Source: Physella acuta
Taxonomy: Eukaryota > Mollusca > Gastropoda > Physidae
Direction of reading: 5' to 3'
Assembly: GCF_028476545.1 (NCBI RefSeq)
Contig: NW_026731905.1
Coordinates: 312,501 to 376,500, forward strand
DNA length: 64,000 bases
Shown: piece by piece, positions 35,275 through 48,419 of the stretch
Numbering within the stretch: position 1 is the first letter of the stretch
How the letters are laid out: each line of letters opens with the position of its first letter
The notes under the pieces: model-generated
Seen by the model: only the letters and a program-made list of their open reading frames with translations
The model's database searches: none
Told to the model about the DNA's origin: nothing
Made by a program: the position numbers and the translations under genes

Positions 35275-38249
35275 CTATTATACAAAGTCTCCGTATATCG
35301 CCAAACGTCTGGTATATAGTTGCATTTAAGGGTTTTGTTGCCAGTACAGGGTTAGTTCCAACCCTCGACCGCATGTCCGGGCTAGTTTAAACAATAAAAA
35401 CCTCAACGATAAAACTTAACGGGTTAAAATAAGAGCTGACCCCCTGCCCCACCACCCCTCCACTTAACACACCCATTTCCCTATGCAGTCCAGCTCTCAG
35501 AAGCCGGAGAACACCGGCTTCCTGAAGTCTAATGACTCTCGCACCATTGGACAAAAAGACAAAAAACGTCGAACCCATAATAAAGACGAGTTCTGAGAAA
35601 TCGATGTGGTATTTTTTTAAAAAGATCGATTACAATCTAGGACCGAATAAGAATCGATGTTTTGCTTTTAAATTTTAAAGAAATGCGTGTGAAATAAAAC
35701 AAAATACGACGTCCAAACCTTCGTTGAATTAACAGTCACTCATCGATAACGATTCTACTATACTGCCCTCTGTTGCAAAGTCGTAGTGGAAAATAACAAT
35801 AGCTGTTAATTAATGAGGTTAATAATTAATTACCACTGATGGGGCACGTGCTGAATATAGGTCAACAGTATCGATACCTTTCTCGTCGAGTACTGGTCGA
35901 AAATAGCCAGTATTGTTAAGTCTATCCGCTTACGAGTGGATTAAACCCTAACGTCTGAATTCTGGAAGACTAACTTATACATTTTGTTTTCGGAAATCCA
36001 ACGTTTGAGGATTGACTAACTATAACATTAAGTTTGAAGGCAGATTATTGCTAACTAGAACAGGTTTGGGTCTACTCAAATTAAACCTAACATATGACTG
36101 AAATCCGAAACTAAGGTCTGAAATCCGAAAGAACCGAACAGTTTAAGTAAGAATTGTAAACATTTCTTACATAAGAAAATTATATCTAAATAGATACAGG
36201 TCATTCGGGTACCAAAAAAACCATCTTGGTCATTTCAGCACGAAGAAGTCGTGGTCATTTAGTTCGTGGTCATTTAGGTACAGGAAAGAAATGTTCGCCC
36301 CTTCTCGGCCAAAGTAGGTTAACTCTAATGAGCCATGCGCCTTCTAATGAGCCATGAGCCCCAACACGAAGTGCTAATCAAATAGTACCGGCCTTATTTT
36401 CGAAGCAAAAATAACCGGCTTAGTCCGGCACCCTAACCGGCTTAGTCCGGCACCATTAGAGCATCTCATGTCTGACCGTCTGTCCCGACCCACTCAGCTA
36501 GCCGGCAGCCGGAGAGAAGCCATCAGCAAATATAGGTCAGATACTCTCCCCCACCCATCAACACCCCGACCCGACCCCACCCACACCCGTCACCCTAACT
36601 CCACCTTCTGCGTTGCAATGACGCTCTCATCGATTCAGCAGTTAAAAATTTGGGTACTCCTACTGAAAGGACGCACTTCCGGCGTCTCAAAGCACTTCCT
36701 GCGACTCATCAAACTTATCAACCTAAAGTTTGACGGCTGTGACGTCAGTTTCTCGTCTGCTACATAAACATCTTGAAATTCCTTCCGTTCGTGTATTTTG
36801 ATATAAATAATAAACAAAATATAGTATAAAATGTTATGTCAATAGTCAACGAGTTACAAGTAAACAAAATTTACAGAAGTTAAAAACAAACAAAAAAAAA
36901 ACACCACAAATATAAACCCAATAGAAAGATTAGCCTTTTAATAGTGTTGTAAAATTGGTAAACAGAATTCGCTTTTCAGTGGTAAAAAACGCAATAACTA
37001 ACTTCTAAATTTCCAATCGGAGAATATTTTTTTTTAAAATCATACAATCTCTGTATGTTAGATCCGGCGACCGTTAGACACATGAAGTAGAGCCAGGTGT
37101 TTATAATATCCCCAAAATGTCAACTATATTTTCTTTGTTGCCGTCGGCACGAATCATTGTTCTTTTTGGTTCCATTAGGAACATAGGGCCTGCGTCCTCG
37201 TTTTCCATTCCTCGGACTGTTAGGAGTTAATGCAGCGTAGCATTCAAGTGCAACCCGAATCTTAACAATCCACCAGTAGCTATTTTATATTGACGTTTCA
37301 TAAACTCAAATGTTGTGTAGTGTAGAAAAAGAAGAATAATAAAGATCTTTTAAACGTCAATGGTTTTATATGGAATTGATATGCCGTTTTAAACCATATA
37401 TTTAAATTGGATAGGTTTCAAATGCATGAGTTGTATTACACTTAGAAAAAAATATTGACGAGGTTTAAATAGATCGTCTGGTTAAAAAATTAATTGGAGT
37501 TAATCCGACACGACAAGCGAGGCACAGGAGCCTTGTCACATGACCGTGAGTTGCAGCTTGGCGCGTGCACAAGGTTGGATTTCGTTAATTGTTTAATTAG
37601 ATTGTGTTGATTAAGTACCTGTCTAGGTTATTCCATCTCCGGTGATGCTCTAAATCCAACTCCGCTAAGCCAAAGATCAACCAAACCCGAAATTGGATTT
37701 TGGTTGGAAATGTAAGCCTATGGTGGGAGACTAGAGACAACGTAATTTTTTTTTTGTAGCGAGGTCATCGAGATTATAAAGATGGCGGCCCAGTATGGAG
37801 GATAGAATCACATGATATGGAGATGAAGTTGAAGGATCCTCAACATGTGATATAATCACGACAACGTTGATATGCAAGCAAACGATATGTGAAATGTAAT
37901 GGTAGGTTCGGTAAAATCTTCTGTTAAATGCAAACCAAATATTAAGCTCAAGTTGATATAAGAGTTTATTCATCACTGTCTGTAATCTTTTATAGTCAAT
38001 ACTGTGGGTGTCTGTGTGAGTGTGTGGATGTGGATGTGGGGTGTTTGAAGGGGTGTTTGTGTGGACTGCAGGTGTCTTCGGTGTTCTTGGCCCGACCCAT
38101 GTTACACAACATGTGGACCCCAAAATCGAACTCAAAGAATAAATTGTCAGCAATGGCATGCTCTCTCGTTTGACCACGTCGTACCATAAGTAAAATTCCC
38201 TACTTAAGACACCAGCTAAACCAGATAACCCACAATCAACATTGCTCAC
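35275..38249. other. Non-coding, no gene seen
   Basis: Nearly 3 kb without an exon. It includes a perfect 8-bp hairpin GAAGCCGG/CCGGCTTC (35500-35521), a doubled CCGGCTTAGTCCGGCACC (about 36414-36452), an ETS site (36675-36682) 60 bp from a TGACGTCA (36740-36747), and a YY1-type AAGATGGCGGC (37779-37789). A 180-codon minus-strand frame (37731-38273) has no recognisable domain and crosses a CA-rich stretch. Confidence 0.45.
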
Positions 38250-38328
38250 ACAATCATGAAGCCACCAGCACAATCATGAAGCCACCAGCACAATCATTAA
38301 GCCACCAGCACAATCATGAAGCCACCAG
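38250..38328. repeat. 20-bp tandem repeat
   Basis: About four units of CCACCAGCACAATCATGAAG. Confidence 0.92.
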
Positions 38329-40074
38329 GTTAATCAAAATCTACAAGTAACTATGTCCATGTAGTCTCTAACCAACAAGACAACTCACATTCAACGTGTG
38401 CTAGTTCTTCACATTACCAAACTGTTGTCTTATTAAAATCTGCTGTTCGTCATCCGTTATAAGACTATAAATCATGTGAGCTAGATTTACAGAACCGGGT
38501 TAATCCCTCAAGGACTCCATTCATCTCTACCCCTATCTCCCATCCCTACCCCCCCCCCCCCCCTTCCCCAGCGTCATGTAAATAATTTAAATAATTTAAA
38601 ACCCGTGTATTTTTCTCTCCTTGGCTGTAACTGGAGAGCTAGAGAGAGAATAGTGGAAATCAATTGTCATCATTAAACTTCAGGATATCCATCGGCACAT
38701 TCAATTTGAGCCCCGCGCATGCGCCGTGGTATAGGTGCCAGGGAAATATATTTAGCATGAATTATCGTCTGTCTGCGTCAACGGTGCCCTCAGAATTGGG
38801 CCGTGTTCTAACTTTAGGGGCCGTTTGGACCCGGAAATGAGTAACACGTTTCTCTCAATAAACTTTCTCTTTGCGCGTAGCGCGCAAACGTTTTAAACAA
38901 CTTCAAAAGGAAATGAGATGGAACTTAAAATAGCATTTTATCTGAAAAGTGTCCCTTTATCTTGATCGAATCCTCGTTTTTATATGCTCAATATTTTCTG
39001 CTGCTGCGGAAATTTAATGCGTGTGCGTTCTTTCATCGGACGCGCCTGTCTAAAAATATCTATTGATAAAAAAGTAATAACAATTATTGAACAATCAAGG
39101 AACGACGCAAAGAAGGGAAAAAATGAAACAAAAACATACTACAATGCATCTTCGGTGAAGATTTTTACACGATTAGAAGAAAACACAAAGGTGGTTAAAA
39201 AATCAATACACAATCTTAATCAAGAGTTTTCTGAAAATATTCTCAATTCAATAGCGTATGGAATCAAAAGTCTGTAAAAAAATAAAACTGGACGAAATTT
39301 CTAATTTTAATATTTGATTGCCTGAATGCGCGATAGCTCTCAAAAAATATTTAATCTGTATTTTTAAATACGCTATTGATCTGTTTTAAAACAGAGCAAA
39401 AATGAAATTAATGGCCAATTATTTGTTCTTTATTTTGTTTTCGCAGAAATAAGCTCGGTAGTTTTAAAAAAAACACAATTCTTTTCACTGAACGTGTTCC
39501 TTGTAATCGTTGCTGTCCTACACGTGGTAAGGTAATTAATTGCAGTAATGCACTAATATTTTTAGTGTAGGGGAAAAATCAATCCAGTTTGCAATTAATT
39601 AGTTGATAAGGTTAATGGTTAGGTTTTATACCTTTCTTTTAATTACTATTCATTTTACGTTAAGACCAAACATTGCATTAGAGCTTTAGTAGCATGAATT
39701 TAACCCAACCCAAACCAACCCACCCCGACTGCATCAAGCATTTAAAATGGTTCCGTTTTCCTCTATCTTATAAAAGTGGTTGAGCGATAAAGACTAAAAT
39801 AGGACGTAGATTGGAGCATTTCTCGCTTTAATGTGGTCAGCGCAGTGACCTGTATGTTCCCAGCAGAATGTTCCTGTGTTTTCCATGTGTATTCCATCAC
39901 CGGGTTCGGATGTCGAAGGAAGTTCGTATGAGGGGAACACCCACGTATTCGGGAGAGGTACAAACTGGTGGCTTTCACGTTAGCTAGCGAGGTCTCTGTC
40001 GCTAGACCACACGCCTTCCCATATCTAGTTAACGGGCTCCTATAAAGTCATCTACATCTGCACCTACACAGTAT
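38329..40074. other. Non-coding, no gene seen
   Basis: It holds a C17-type run (about 38549-38565), an NRF1 palindrome GCGCATGCGC (38715-38724) and one lysine-rich 97-codon plus-strand frame (38984-39277) with ATG and stop but no known domain. I do not call that frame a gene. Confidence 0.45.
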
Positions 40075-40515
40075 GTCAAAACAAATACCAACACAGATAC
40101 CAACACAGATATCAAACATATATCAACACAGATACCAACACATATATTAAACATATATCAACATAGATACCAACACATATATTAAACATATATCAACACA
40201 GATACCAACACATATATTAAACATATATCAACATAGATACCAACACATATATTAAACATATATCAACACAGATACCAACACATATATTAAACATATATCA
40301 ACATAGATACCAACACATATATTAAACATATATCAACACAGATACCAACACATATATTAAACATATATCAACACAGATACCAACACATATATTAAACATA
40401 TATCAACATAGATACCAACACAGATATCAAACATATATCGACATAGATACCAACACAGATAGCAACATATATATCAACATAGATTACAACATATATGCCA
40501 ACATAGATATCAAGA
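40075..40515. repeat. 35-bp minisatellite
   Basis: About twelve units of GATACCAACACATATATTAA plus 15 bases (GATACC at 40131, 40166 and 40201). CAACACA and CAACATA versions alternate in part of the array. Confidence 0.93.
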
Positions 40516-40737
40516 GATATACAATATCTGTAATAATATCTGGCTTATGACAGTCAAACTATTTTTGTAAAATTACGCAATAGCCGATTCGCGCCGATTT
40601 ATAAACCAGGTTTTAAATAATCGATTCCGCTTAATCTAATTAAAACAAACTTTAATCCAATCGACGGCTTCAGGCGGCGCATGTCCTTGAGACATTATGA
40701 CGTGTGGTTGTTACGCGCATGCGTGGTGGCTTTATAG

Positions 40738-41480
40738 CACAGGTGAGTAACACACACAGACAGTACGAAACAAAGACAGGTGATACATCACAGAGACAGG
40801 TGTAAGAAAAATAGGTGATACATCACAAAGAGAGGTGTAAGAAAGACAGTTGTAACAAAGACAGAGACACATCACAAAGACAGTAGTAAGAAAGACAGGT
40901 GACACATCACAAAGACATGTGTAACAAAGACATAGGTAACATGACAAAGACAAAACAAGACATAACAAAGACTATTAACATATCACAAAGATAGGGACAA
41001 CAACAACGACATATACAAAGACAACACATGACATAGACAGTTAAAAACAAAGATATATAACTCATAACAAAGATGGGACGGCATGGCTGGGTGGTAGAGA
41101 TCACGGCAGAAAGCACTTGAAAGTCTCGAGTTCGGATCCCAAGGCATGATTCCGTAGGACTTACTTGTGTCCACCCAGCTCTAATGAGTACCTGACTCAA
41201 GTTACCAAAGGTAAAGGCGACTATGCCTAGAACTGGCCCACACAATGCCTTCATAGATGATGAAAAAATATGAACTTTACTTTATCTACCCTAATGACCG
41301 TTTGGTCCAAAAGCATACCTTTACTTTATACACTTCAAAGACAGCATAAAACAGAGAGGAAGCTCATAACAAAAACAGACAGCACAAAGCCAGACAGCAC
41401 ACCACAGAGACAGACAGCACATAAAAATGCCAGAAAACACACAACAAATACAGACAACCCATAAATAAAGTCAGACAACA
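40738..41480. repeat. Degenerate AACAAAGACAG-type array split by a SINE
   Basis: Diverged short repeats around CATCACAAAGACAGGTGTAA occupy 40738-41070. Related sequence resumes at about 41335-41480. The SINE at 41074-41287 lies between. Confidence 0.75.
41074..41287 (+). mobile_element. tRNA-derived SINE
   Basis: A-box-like TGGCTGGGTGGTAGAG (41085-41100) and B box GAGTTCGGATCCC (41128-41140). The body has CCACCCAGCTCTAATGAGTA and GGTAAAGGCGACTATGCC and ends near GAACTTTACTTTAT. It shares these features with the SINEs at 13.25 and 51.7 kb. It is inserted in a tandem array; target duplications were not identifiable. Confidence 0.85.
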
Positions 41481-42899
41481 AAAAAGTTAGATACCTCAAC
41501 GTGATGTCTCATTAGCTAATTGATAAAAAACGTATCTTTTTTTTCCCCCTGCGTTGCCAATGTTTCCCCAGCATTGGTAAAGATAAAACGAAAATACATG
41601 TTAATATTAAACTATGCGCTGTACATAAATGATGAGGCAGGAATAAATCCTTGTCACAAACTAATTTCTTTTTTTAAATATAATCTAAATTTGTAGCATT
41701 AATCGCGCTAAATAAATAATTGTTGATTGCTTTTAAAAAAAACACGTAATGGGAGGTAATAAATTTAGTCTGTTAGGGGAGGCAACTCCATGAAATCGTA
41801 ATACCTCGCTGAAACAAAAATGTTAATTTATCACCAGCTTAACATCGACAATCTCGTTGTTTGTGAGAATTACAGCCCAGAGTTTAGACATTGTCGCAAC
41901 CGGACTTTAATCCCGAGACTCATCAATACTTAAACCACGTCATTTTAATCAAAGGACCGACCGCTGCGTATCTGAGAATCGGGCCCGGTCATAAAGTCTC
42001 ACACGAACTGTTAGATTCTATATCCCGGCTAGAGAGACTGTATCCCGGATAGAGAGCCCCGCTTATCAAAGTTTCACGAGACTCACCAGAGAGACTGTAA
42101 ACGGGCACAAAACACGTACGTACCTGCAACACGTAGGCGGACGCCACGGGGAGAACCCAGGAATGGCGTCGCGCAGAGTGGAGGGTGGTGTTAGCACAAC
42201 CAGGCGCGGTATCGAGGTCAATGTGGATCAAAGAAAATACTTAATGCCAGAGTCATTACGTGTCTTGCTCGCCAATGGAGCTATCATGGCTTCTCTTGTG
42301 GAACCGGACTTTTTTTTTTATTGCTTTCAATATGGCCGCCAGTGTTTTGCAGTGTTATTGTTGTTTAGGTTTTTTTTTTCTTTTAAAAAAGATATTTCTT
42401 TCACTCAGAGAATGCGTTTTTTTTTCAAGTTTCTAATAATAATAATAAAAAAGAACTTAAAATTATTAATTAATTAGGCGGAAATCATTAGTGCTTTCTC
42501 GATATTTTAAGGGAAAAAAAGTTATAAAGAAAAGATATTGATTAGTTAGAAACACATTTTGAAAATTAGAAATTTTAATGGCGGTGAGTGTATAGTGCTG
42601 GGGAGGTAGTGAAGGGATGTAATGTGAGTGGGGAGGTGGGGGGTGGGGTGTTGGCGATAGTAATTGATGTCAGTCAGCTATTAGAATTTAATGGTACTAA
42701 AGTACTGAGGGTTGTACTCAGACCTTGAGTGCAGATAAAGTGTACTGGGGAATAGCTTTAAGAGGAAAGTATACTCCGACAAATGACACATATAAAAGGT
42801 TGTACAAGGAAAGGAAAGATGCCCTTTTGGATCTGGTGATCAATGAGGCATATGTAGGGTTATGTGTAGTCGATTCTATAACCAGTCGCCATTACTGAG
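41481..42899. other. Non-coding, no gene seen
   Basis: AT-rich with one GC-richer patch (about 41960-42200). GGGGAGGCAACTCC (41776-41789) is a variant of a recurrent motif. No exon could be supported. Confidence 0.45.
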
Positions 42900-43395
42900 T
42901 TGTGGATTAGGTAACCATCAGAGCTGGGTGGACTCAGGGACACCACAGGTACCCATCAGATGAACTCAGGGACACCCACAGTACCCATCAGATGAACTCA
43001 GGGACACCCACAGTACCCATCAGATGAACTCAGGGGCACCCACAGTACCCATCAGATGAACTCAGGGGCACACACAGTACCCATCAGATGAACTCAGGGG
43101 CACCCACAGTACCCATCAGATGAACTCAGGGGCACCCACAGTACCCATCAGATGAACTCAGGGGCACCCACAGTACCCATCAGATGAACTCAGGGGCACC
43201 CACAGTACCCATCAGATGAACTCAGGGGCACCCACAGTACCCATCAGATGAACTCAGGGGCACCCACAGTACCCATCAGATGAACTCAGGGACACCCACA
43301 GTACCCATCAGAGATGATGACACACACAGACTCAAACCATGGATCTGAACCCAAGACTTTCGTGTAGCAGTCATGTGCTATACCCACCGGCTATA
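42900..43395 (-). mobile_element. SINE with internally expanded 32-bp array
   Basis: Read on the minus strand this starts with a tRNA-like head: A-box region at 43390-43377 and B box GGGTTCAGATCC (43352-43341). It ends with a body segment containing CACCCAGCTCTGATGGTTAC, the same motif as the other SINEs. Between them, a 32-bp piece of the body (CCCATCAGATGAACTCAGGG plus 12 bases on the plus strand) is repeated about 11 times (42953-43310). The array therefore arose inside a SINE. Confidence 0.82.
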
Positions 43396-43692
43396 AAGAG
43401 AATGTATGGGTCCGAACTGATCAATATGTTTCATCATATCATCAATGCCGATCAAGCCACTGAATTAATTAAATGATAAACTATGTAACACAGGTAAAAT
43501 ACGACATTTTAACTTTATTTCTAAATAACCAGATATCAGCATTCATCGATTAGCCTAACGCACACAAACGTACATGTATGCAGACGTTTCAAGTAAGATA
43601 CTTTAACCTAACCTCAAGGATTAAAGAAACGATGACATTGGTTTCTAATGTATCAATACATGTGCTAAGTTCATCATCTTTTTATCCTAATC
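43396..43692. other. Non-coding, no gene seen
   Basis: AT-rich; nothing notable. Confidence 0.45.
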
Positions 43693-43700
43693 CTCTAAAT

Positions 43701-43918
43701 CAGGGGTCTCCAAACTTTTCAGTCTGAGGGCTGTATTAACTTTCAAATTTCAGTTCGGGGGCCAGTTTCTTCCAGGCATGTCTTTGTTTTTTTCTGGGCA
43801 AAGTTCCTCAGCCATCACCAACAAACGTTTTTTCCTTGAACAAAAAGATCTCCACGGGCCGGATGAGAGGACCTCGCGGGCCGCATTCGGCCCGCGGGCC
43901 GTAGTTTGGAGACCCCTG
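43701..43918. mobile_element. hAT MITE with CAGGGGTCTCC ends, copy 1
   Basis: Terminal inverted repeats of at least 16 bp (CAGGGGTCTCCAAACT) and a perfect 8-bp target duplication CTCTAAAT (43693-43700 and 43919-43926). The right half carries GGGCCGGATGAGAGGACC and a GGCCCGCGGGCC palindrome, as in many animal non-autonomous hAT elements. It has no open frame. A near-identical copy lies at 57498-57714. Confidence 0.95.
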
Positions 43919-43926
43919 CTCTAAAT

Positions 43927-44626
43927 GAACCACCTAATTGTAACCATTTTTATTTAATCTGCCACGTATTTTTTAACTGGCATCATTTAAAAACACAACA
44001 CACGTTTCAACACAGCCGACACATACTTCTGAATTTTTCAAGTTCATCTAGTCACTTCATTAAAAAAACTCGAATCATTATTTCCTCCCGTGTTTTAAGC
44101 GGAGCAAACTTGTTCCAAGTTTTTTAAACGACCTGAAAAATAAATAAACACCTCAGTTTTATCGCCCGCGGTCCCTCCTCGTTCTGAAATGTCTGTCTTT
44201 AAAGTCTTCCATTACCCGCCTCATTTCGCCTAAAGCCCGACAGACATTTGTAATGTTGGAATCCCCATCGAAAGAAAAAAGATGTAGACAAGGGGAGATG
44301 ACTCTTATCAAACACGGTGACGTCACAGCTGTTTTCAAATTTGTTTATTCCATCTATTCATTTTCCCCCCTTCAACAGAACGACAAACACATTCTCTCCT
44401 ACATCCTCCTTTCTCCTAAAACTTATCCACCAACAAGAGGAAAACGAAGTTATCCAACATATTTATTTGCGGATAAATATTGACACGAAGGAATGGGTCG
44501 GGAATTGAATTAGAGGTTTTTGTCGAAAAATTCGAATCCAATTTTTCAAAGCTCTAGGCGACATGCTTTTGTTTGTTTGTTTTAGGCCAGAATCCTTAAT
44601 ATTTTCTAGGAGAGGTGCGGCTATAT
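43927..44626. other. Non-coding, no gene seen
   Basis: Contains GGGGAGATGACTCT (44292-44305) and TGACGTCA (44318-44325) close together; no exon. Confidence 0.45.
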
Positions 44627-44631
44627 ATATG

Positions 44632-44711
<80 letters not shown>
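44627..44711. repeat. (TA)n microsatellite
   Basis: About 85 bp of TA with two early ATGTAT/ACAT interruptions. Confidence 0.95.
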
Positions 44712-44712
<1 letters not shown>

Positions 44713-45214
44713 GTTTTAGCATGTTCTTACAATGTATCGGGTTCAAAACCTTTCAAGGTCATGAATCGGGAGGGGGGTTTTAATACCAGGGGATACAGGT
44801 ACGAAGGTCCAGATGTGTAAGACTAGTTCATTTAACTTTTCTACGGTAGGGTAGTAGCTGTCAGTCATATAGATCTGTGTTGTCACTTTCTTCAGTGTCT
44901 TTTCCCCCTCGCGGTCTGCTAAATTTTTGTTTTATAAATGTAGTGAACTTCAAATAACATTAACTTCATACAGCTGATTTTATCAACATTATCTTAACAC
45001 ATCCAACTTTATCAACATTAACACATATAACTTCCGTAACCTTGTCTGAACACAATTAACATATTAACTTTAACACCAGTCCTAACTCTAGCAATACTTC
45101 TTGTGTGAACCAACCCTAGATGCTAAACTAGACCTGACTCTAATAACAATATTATAATTTGGGCCAATTTAAACTATTGACAAAACTTGGCCTTCTGATA
45201 TGCTATAACGCAAT
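44712..45214. other. Non-coding, no gene seen
   Basis: AT-rich; AACTTTATCAACATTA-like words recur a few times (about 44960-45060) without forming a regular array. Confidence 0.45.
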
Positions 45215-45303
45215 AGGGCTGGTAAATAGGTCAACAACCAGTTCTGTGGCTCATGCAGGTTTTATTGAGCCGTAGAACTGGTTGGTTACCTACTTACCAG
45301 CCA
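45215..45303. mobile_element. Palindromic hairpin MITE, copy 2
   Basis: Arms match 11647-11736 (left AGGGCTGGTAAATAGGT, right ACCTACTTACCAGCC). The loop reads CTCATGCAGGTTTTATTGAG, the reverse complement of the loop in copy 1, so this copy is inserted in the opposite orientation. Confidence 0.85.
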
Positions 45304-45358
45304 TATTGTACAATATATTGGGAATATCCAAAATTATACGTACATACATAAATACATA

Positions 45359-46786
<1,428 letters not shown>

Positions 46787-46798
46787 GTGGTAGAGGCT

Positions 46799-47039
46799 TA
46801 TTGTTTCTTCTTCGTTCTTAATTTTAGTGTTGGAAGGGATCCCCTCCAACACAATTAACGTATACGTGTCAACTGGTTATGCGCCATTGACTCCGATTTC
46901 AGCCTGCTATACTTTTTGGATTTGCTTCCATAGCCTTTGTTCAACCAAGAACAAACTACAAGGCAGCAGTTGTTTGATTTTGGAATTGTCTCTCCTAGAA
47001 GAGTGGCTTGTCGCCAGCTAACGAGCCTCATCTGCCCGA
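46799..47039 (-). mobile_element. 5'-truncated SINE, nested in a tRNA-like sequence
   Basis: On the minus strand it runs from CTCGGGCAGATGAGGCTCG to CTAAAATTAAGAACGAAGAA, matching the body and tail of the full SINE at 15049-15353 but lacking its tRNA head. A 12-bp duplication GTGGTAGAGGCT flanks it (46787-46798 and 47040-47051). The duplicated target is itself an A-box-like motif, followed on the right by a B box (47061-47072). Confidence 0.87.
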
Positions 47040-47075
47040 GTGGTAGAGGCTAAAAGGCGTGGGTTCGGATCCTGA
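47040..47075 (+). mobile_element. tRNA-like (SINE head) fragment
   Basis: GTGGTAGAGGCT followed by GGGTTCGGATCCT (47060-47072) is an A-box/B-box pair at a spacing of about 20 bases. It was split by the nested SINE to its left. No SINE body follows, so it is either a relic head or a degenerate tRNA pseudogene. It does not fold as an obvious functional tRNA. Confidence 0.5.
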
Positions 47076-47689
47076 AGACCAAAGATAGTGTTAGAGTTTG
47101 GAGTAGAGTGTTCAGGAACAAAGGGTGGTCATGGTTTTTGGTGTTGGACTGACGGAAAGGAGTAACCATTAGCAGTAGCACAAAAATTCAGTGTAAAATA
47201 GTGTCAAATGTCAGTGTAAAATAGTGTAAAATGTCAGTGTAAAGTAGTGTAAAACTTCAGTGTAAAATATAGATGGACGTCAGATAACGGAATTGATTTC
47301 GGAATCACAGACCGGATATTGCATGCCGGGTCCCAATGAAAAGTGTACTCGTTTTTTTTAAACGTAATTAATCATCGCTAATTGTTAAATATGCTAATCA
47401 TGATTTGCATTGATATCTGCTGTTTGTAATGAGCATTTCGTGTTTCTCGTCACGCCCCGGGCAGGTTATGGCCCCTGCCCCGGCTATCGCTTCCTGCTCA
47501 CCCCCCCCCCCCACCACACACACACGCACGCACACACGCACACAGCCGCACCCCCTCTCACAATGCGCTTCCGTCATTTTTTTTTTAAACTATAAAATTT
47601 TTTACATCCTCTTCAGGCGATAGGATAGACCGACGGGTCGGGGAGAGGGAGGGTGGGGGGAGTGGGGGGGGGGGGGTGACGCATCCATG
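47076..47689. other. Non-coding, no gene seen
   Basis: Includes a small repeat of TCAGTGTAAAATAGTGTAAA (about 47190-47270), a C12 run with (CA)n (about 47500-47545) and a G-rich run near 47665. Confidence 0.5.
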
Positions 47690-47960
47690 TCATTCGGGCA
47701 TCGTTAGAGAGGAACAGATGTATTTAGAGGGAAGATTCCATTACAGAGGAGATGTATTTACAGGGGAGAATCAGTTACAGAGGAGATGTAATTACAGGGG
47801 AGAATCACTTACAGAGGAGATGTATTTGCAGGGGAGAATCCCTTACATAGGAGATGTATTTACAGGGGAGAATCACTTACAGAGGAGATGTATTTTCAGG
47901 GGAGAATCAGTTACAAAGAGTTATCATTGGGAGGGGAGACCCAGAGGAGATAACTTTAGA
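47690..47960. repeat. 34-bp minisatellite
   Basis: About seven units of GAGATGTATTTACAGGGGAG plus 14 bases; GATGTA at 47751, 47785 and 47819. The related GGGGAGATTATTACAGGGGAG-type words run on to about 48080 irregularly. Confidence 0.9.
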
Positions 47961-48124
47961 AGGGGAGATTATTACAGGGGAGATATTTTAAGAAAGGATT
48001 AGGTCTCAGCAAATATAGGGGAGATTTTTAAGGATATATGGTGTATTATGATTATATTATATTACAGGGTAGATATAATAAGAGGAAAGATGCCCTTGCA
48101 GAGGATATAAGGTTTGAAGAGCAA

Positions 48125-48270
48125 TGCCCTAACATGGGGAAAATCCTTTCGACAAATGCCCATCTAGCGGGAAAAATCCTTTCGACAAATGCCCATCTAG
48201 CGGGAAAAATCCTTTCGACAAATGCCCATCTAGCGGGAAAATCCTTTCGACAAATGCTCATCTAGCGGGA
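48125..48270. repeat. 33-bp minisatellite
   Basis: About four units of CCTTTCGACAAATGCCCATC plus 13 bases. The unit is 11 codons long, so both strands stay open; no gene. Confidence 0.92.
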
Positions 48271-48419
48271 AAATCGTTAGTGGGAAAAGCCCATGCAGGG
48301 TGAAAATCGTTAGAGGGAAGACACCGTTACAACATTATAACATCATGATGAGGAGCGGGTGGTGTGGCAGCTATGATGGATGTTTACATGACATGTTGGT
48401 CGCATGTTAAAAGTCTGCC

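Noticed and set aside
37731-38273. 180-codon minus-strand frame
   Set aside because: It crosses CA-rich simple sequence and has no recognisable domain or splice context.
38984-39277. 97-codon lysine-rich plus-strand frame with ATG and stop
   Set aside because: It looks protein-like but matches no family I know and stands alone in AT-rich DNA.
47030-47085. Functional tRNA gene
   Set aside because: A-box and B-box-like motifs are present, but the sequence does not form a normal cloverleaf and is split by a SINE.
48125-48270. CRISPR-like array
   Set aside because: Units are contiguous with no spacers, in a eukaryotic genome; it is a minisatellite.
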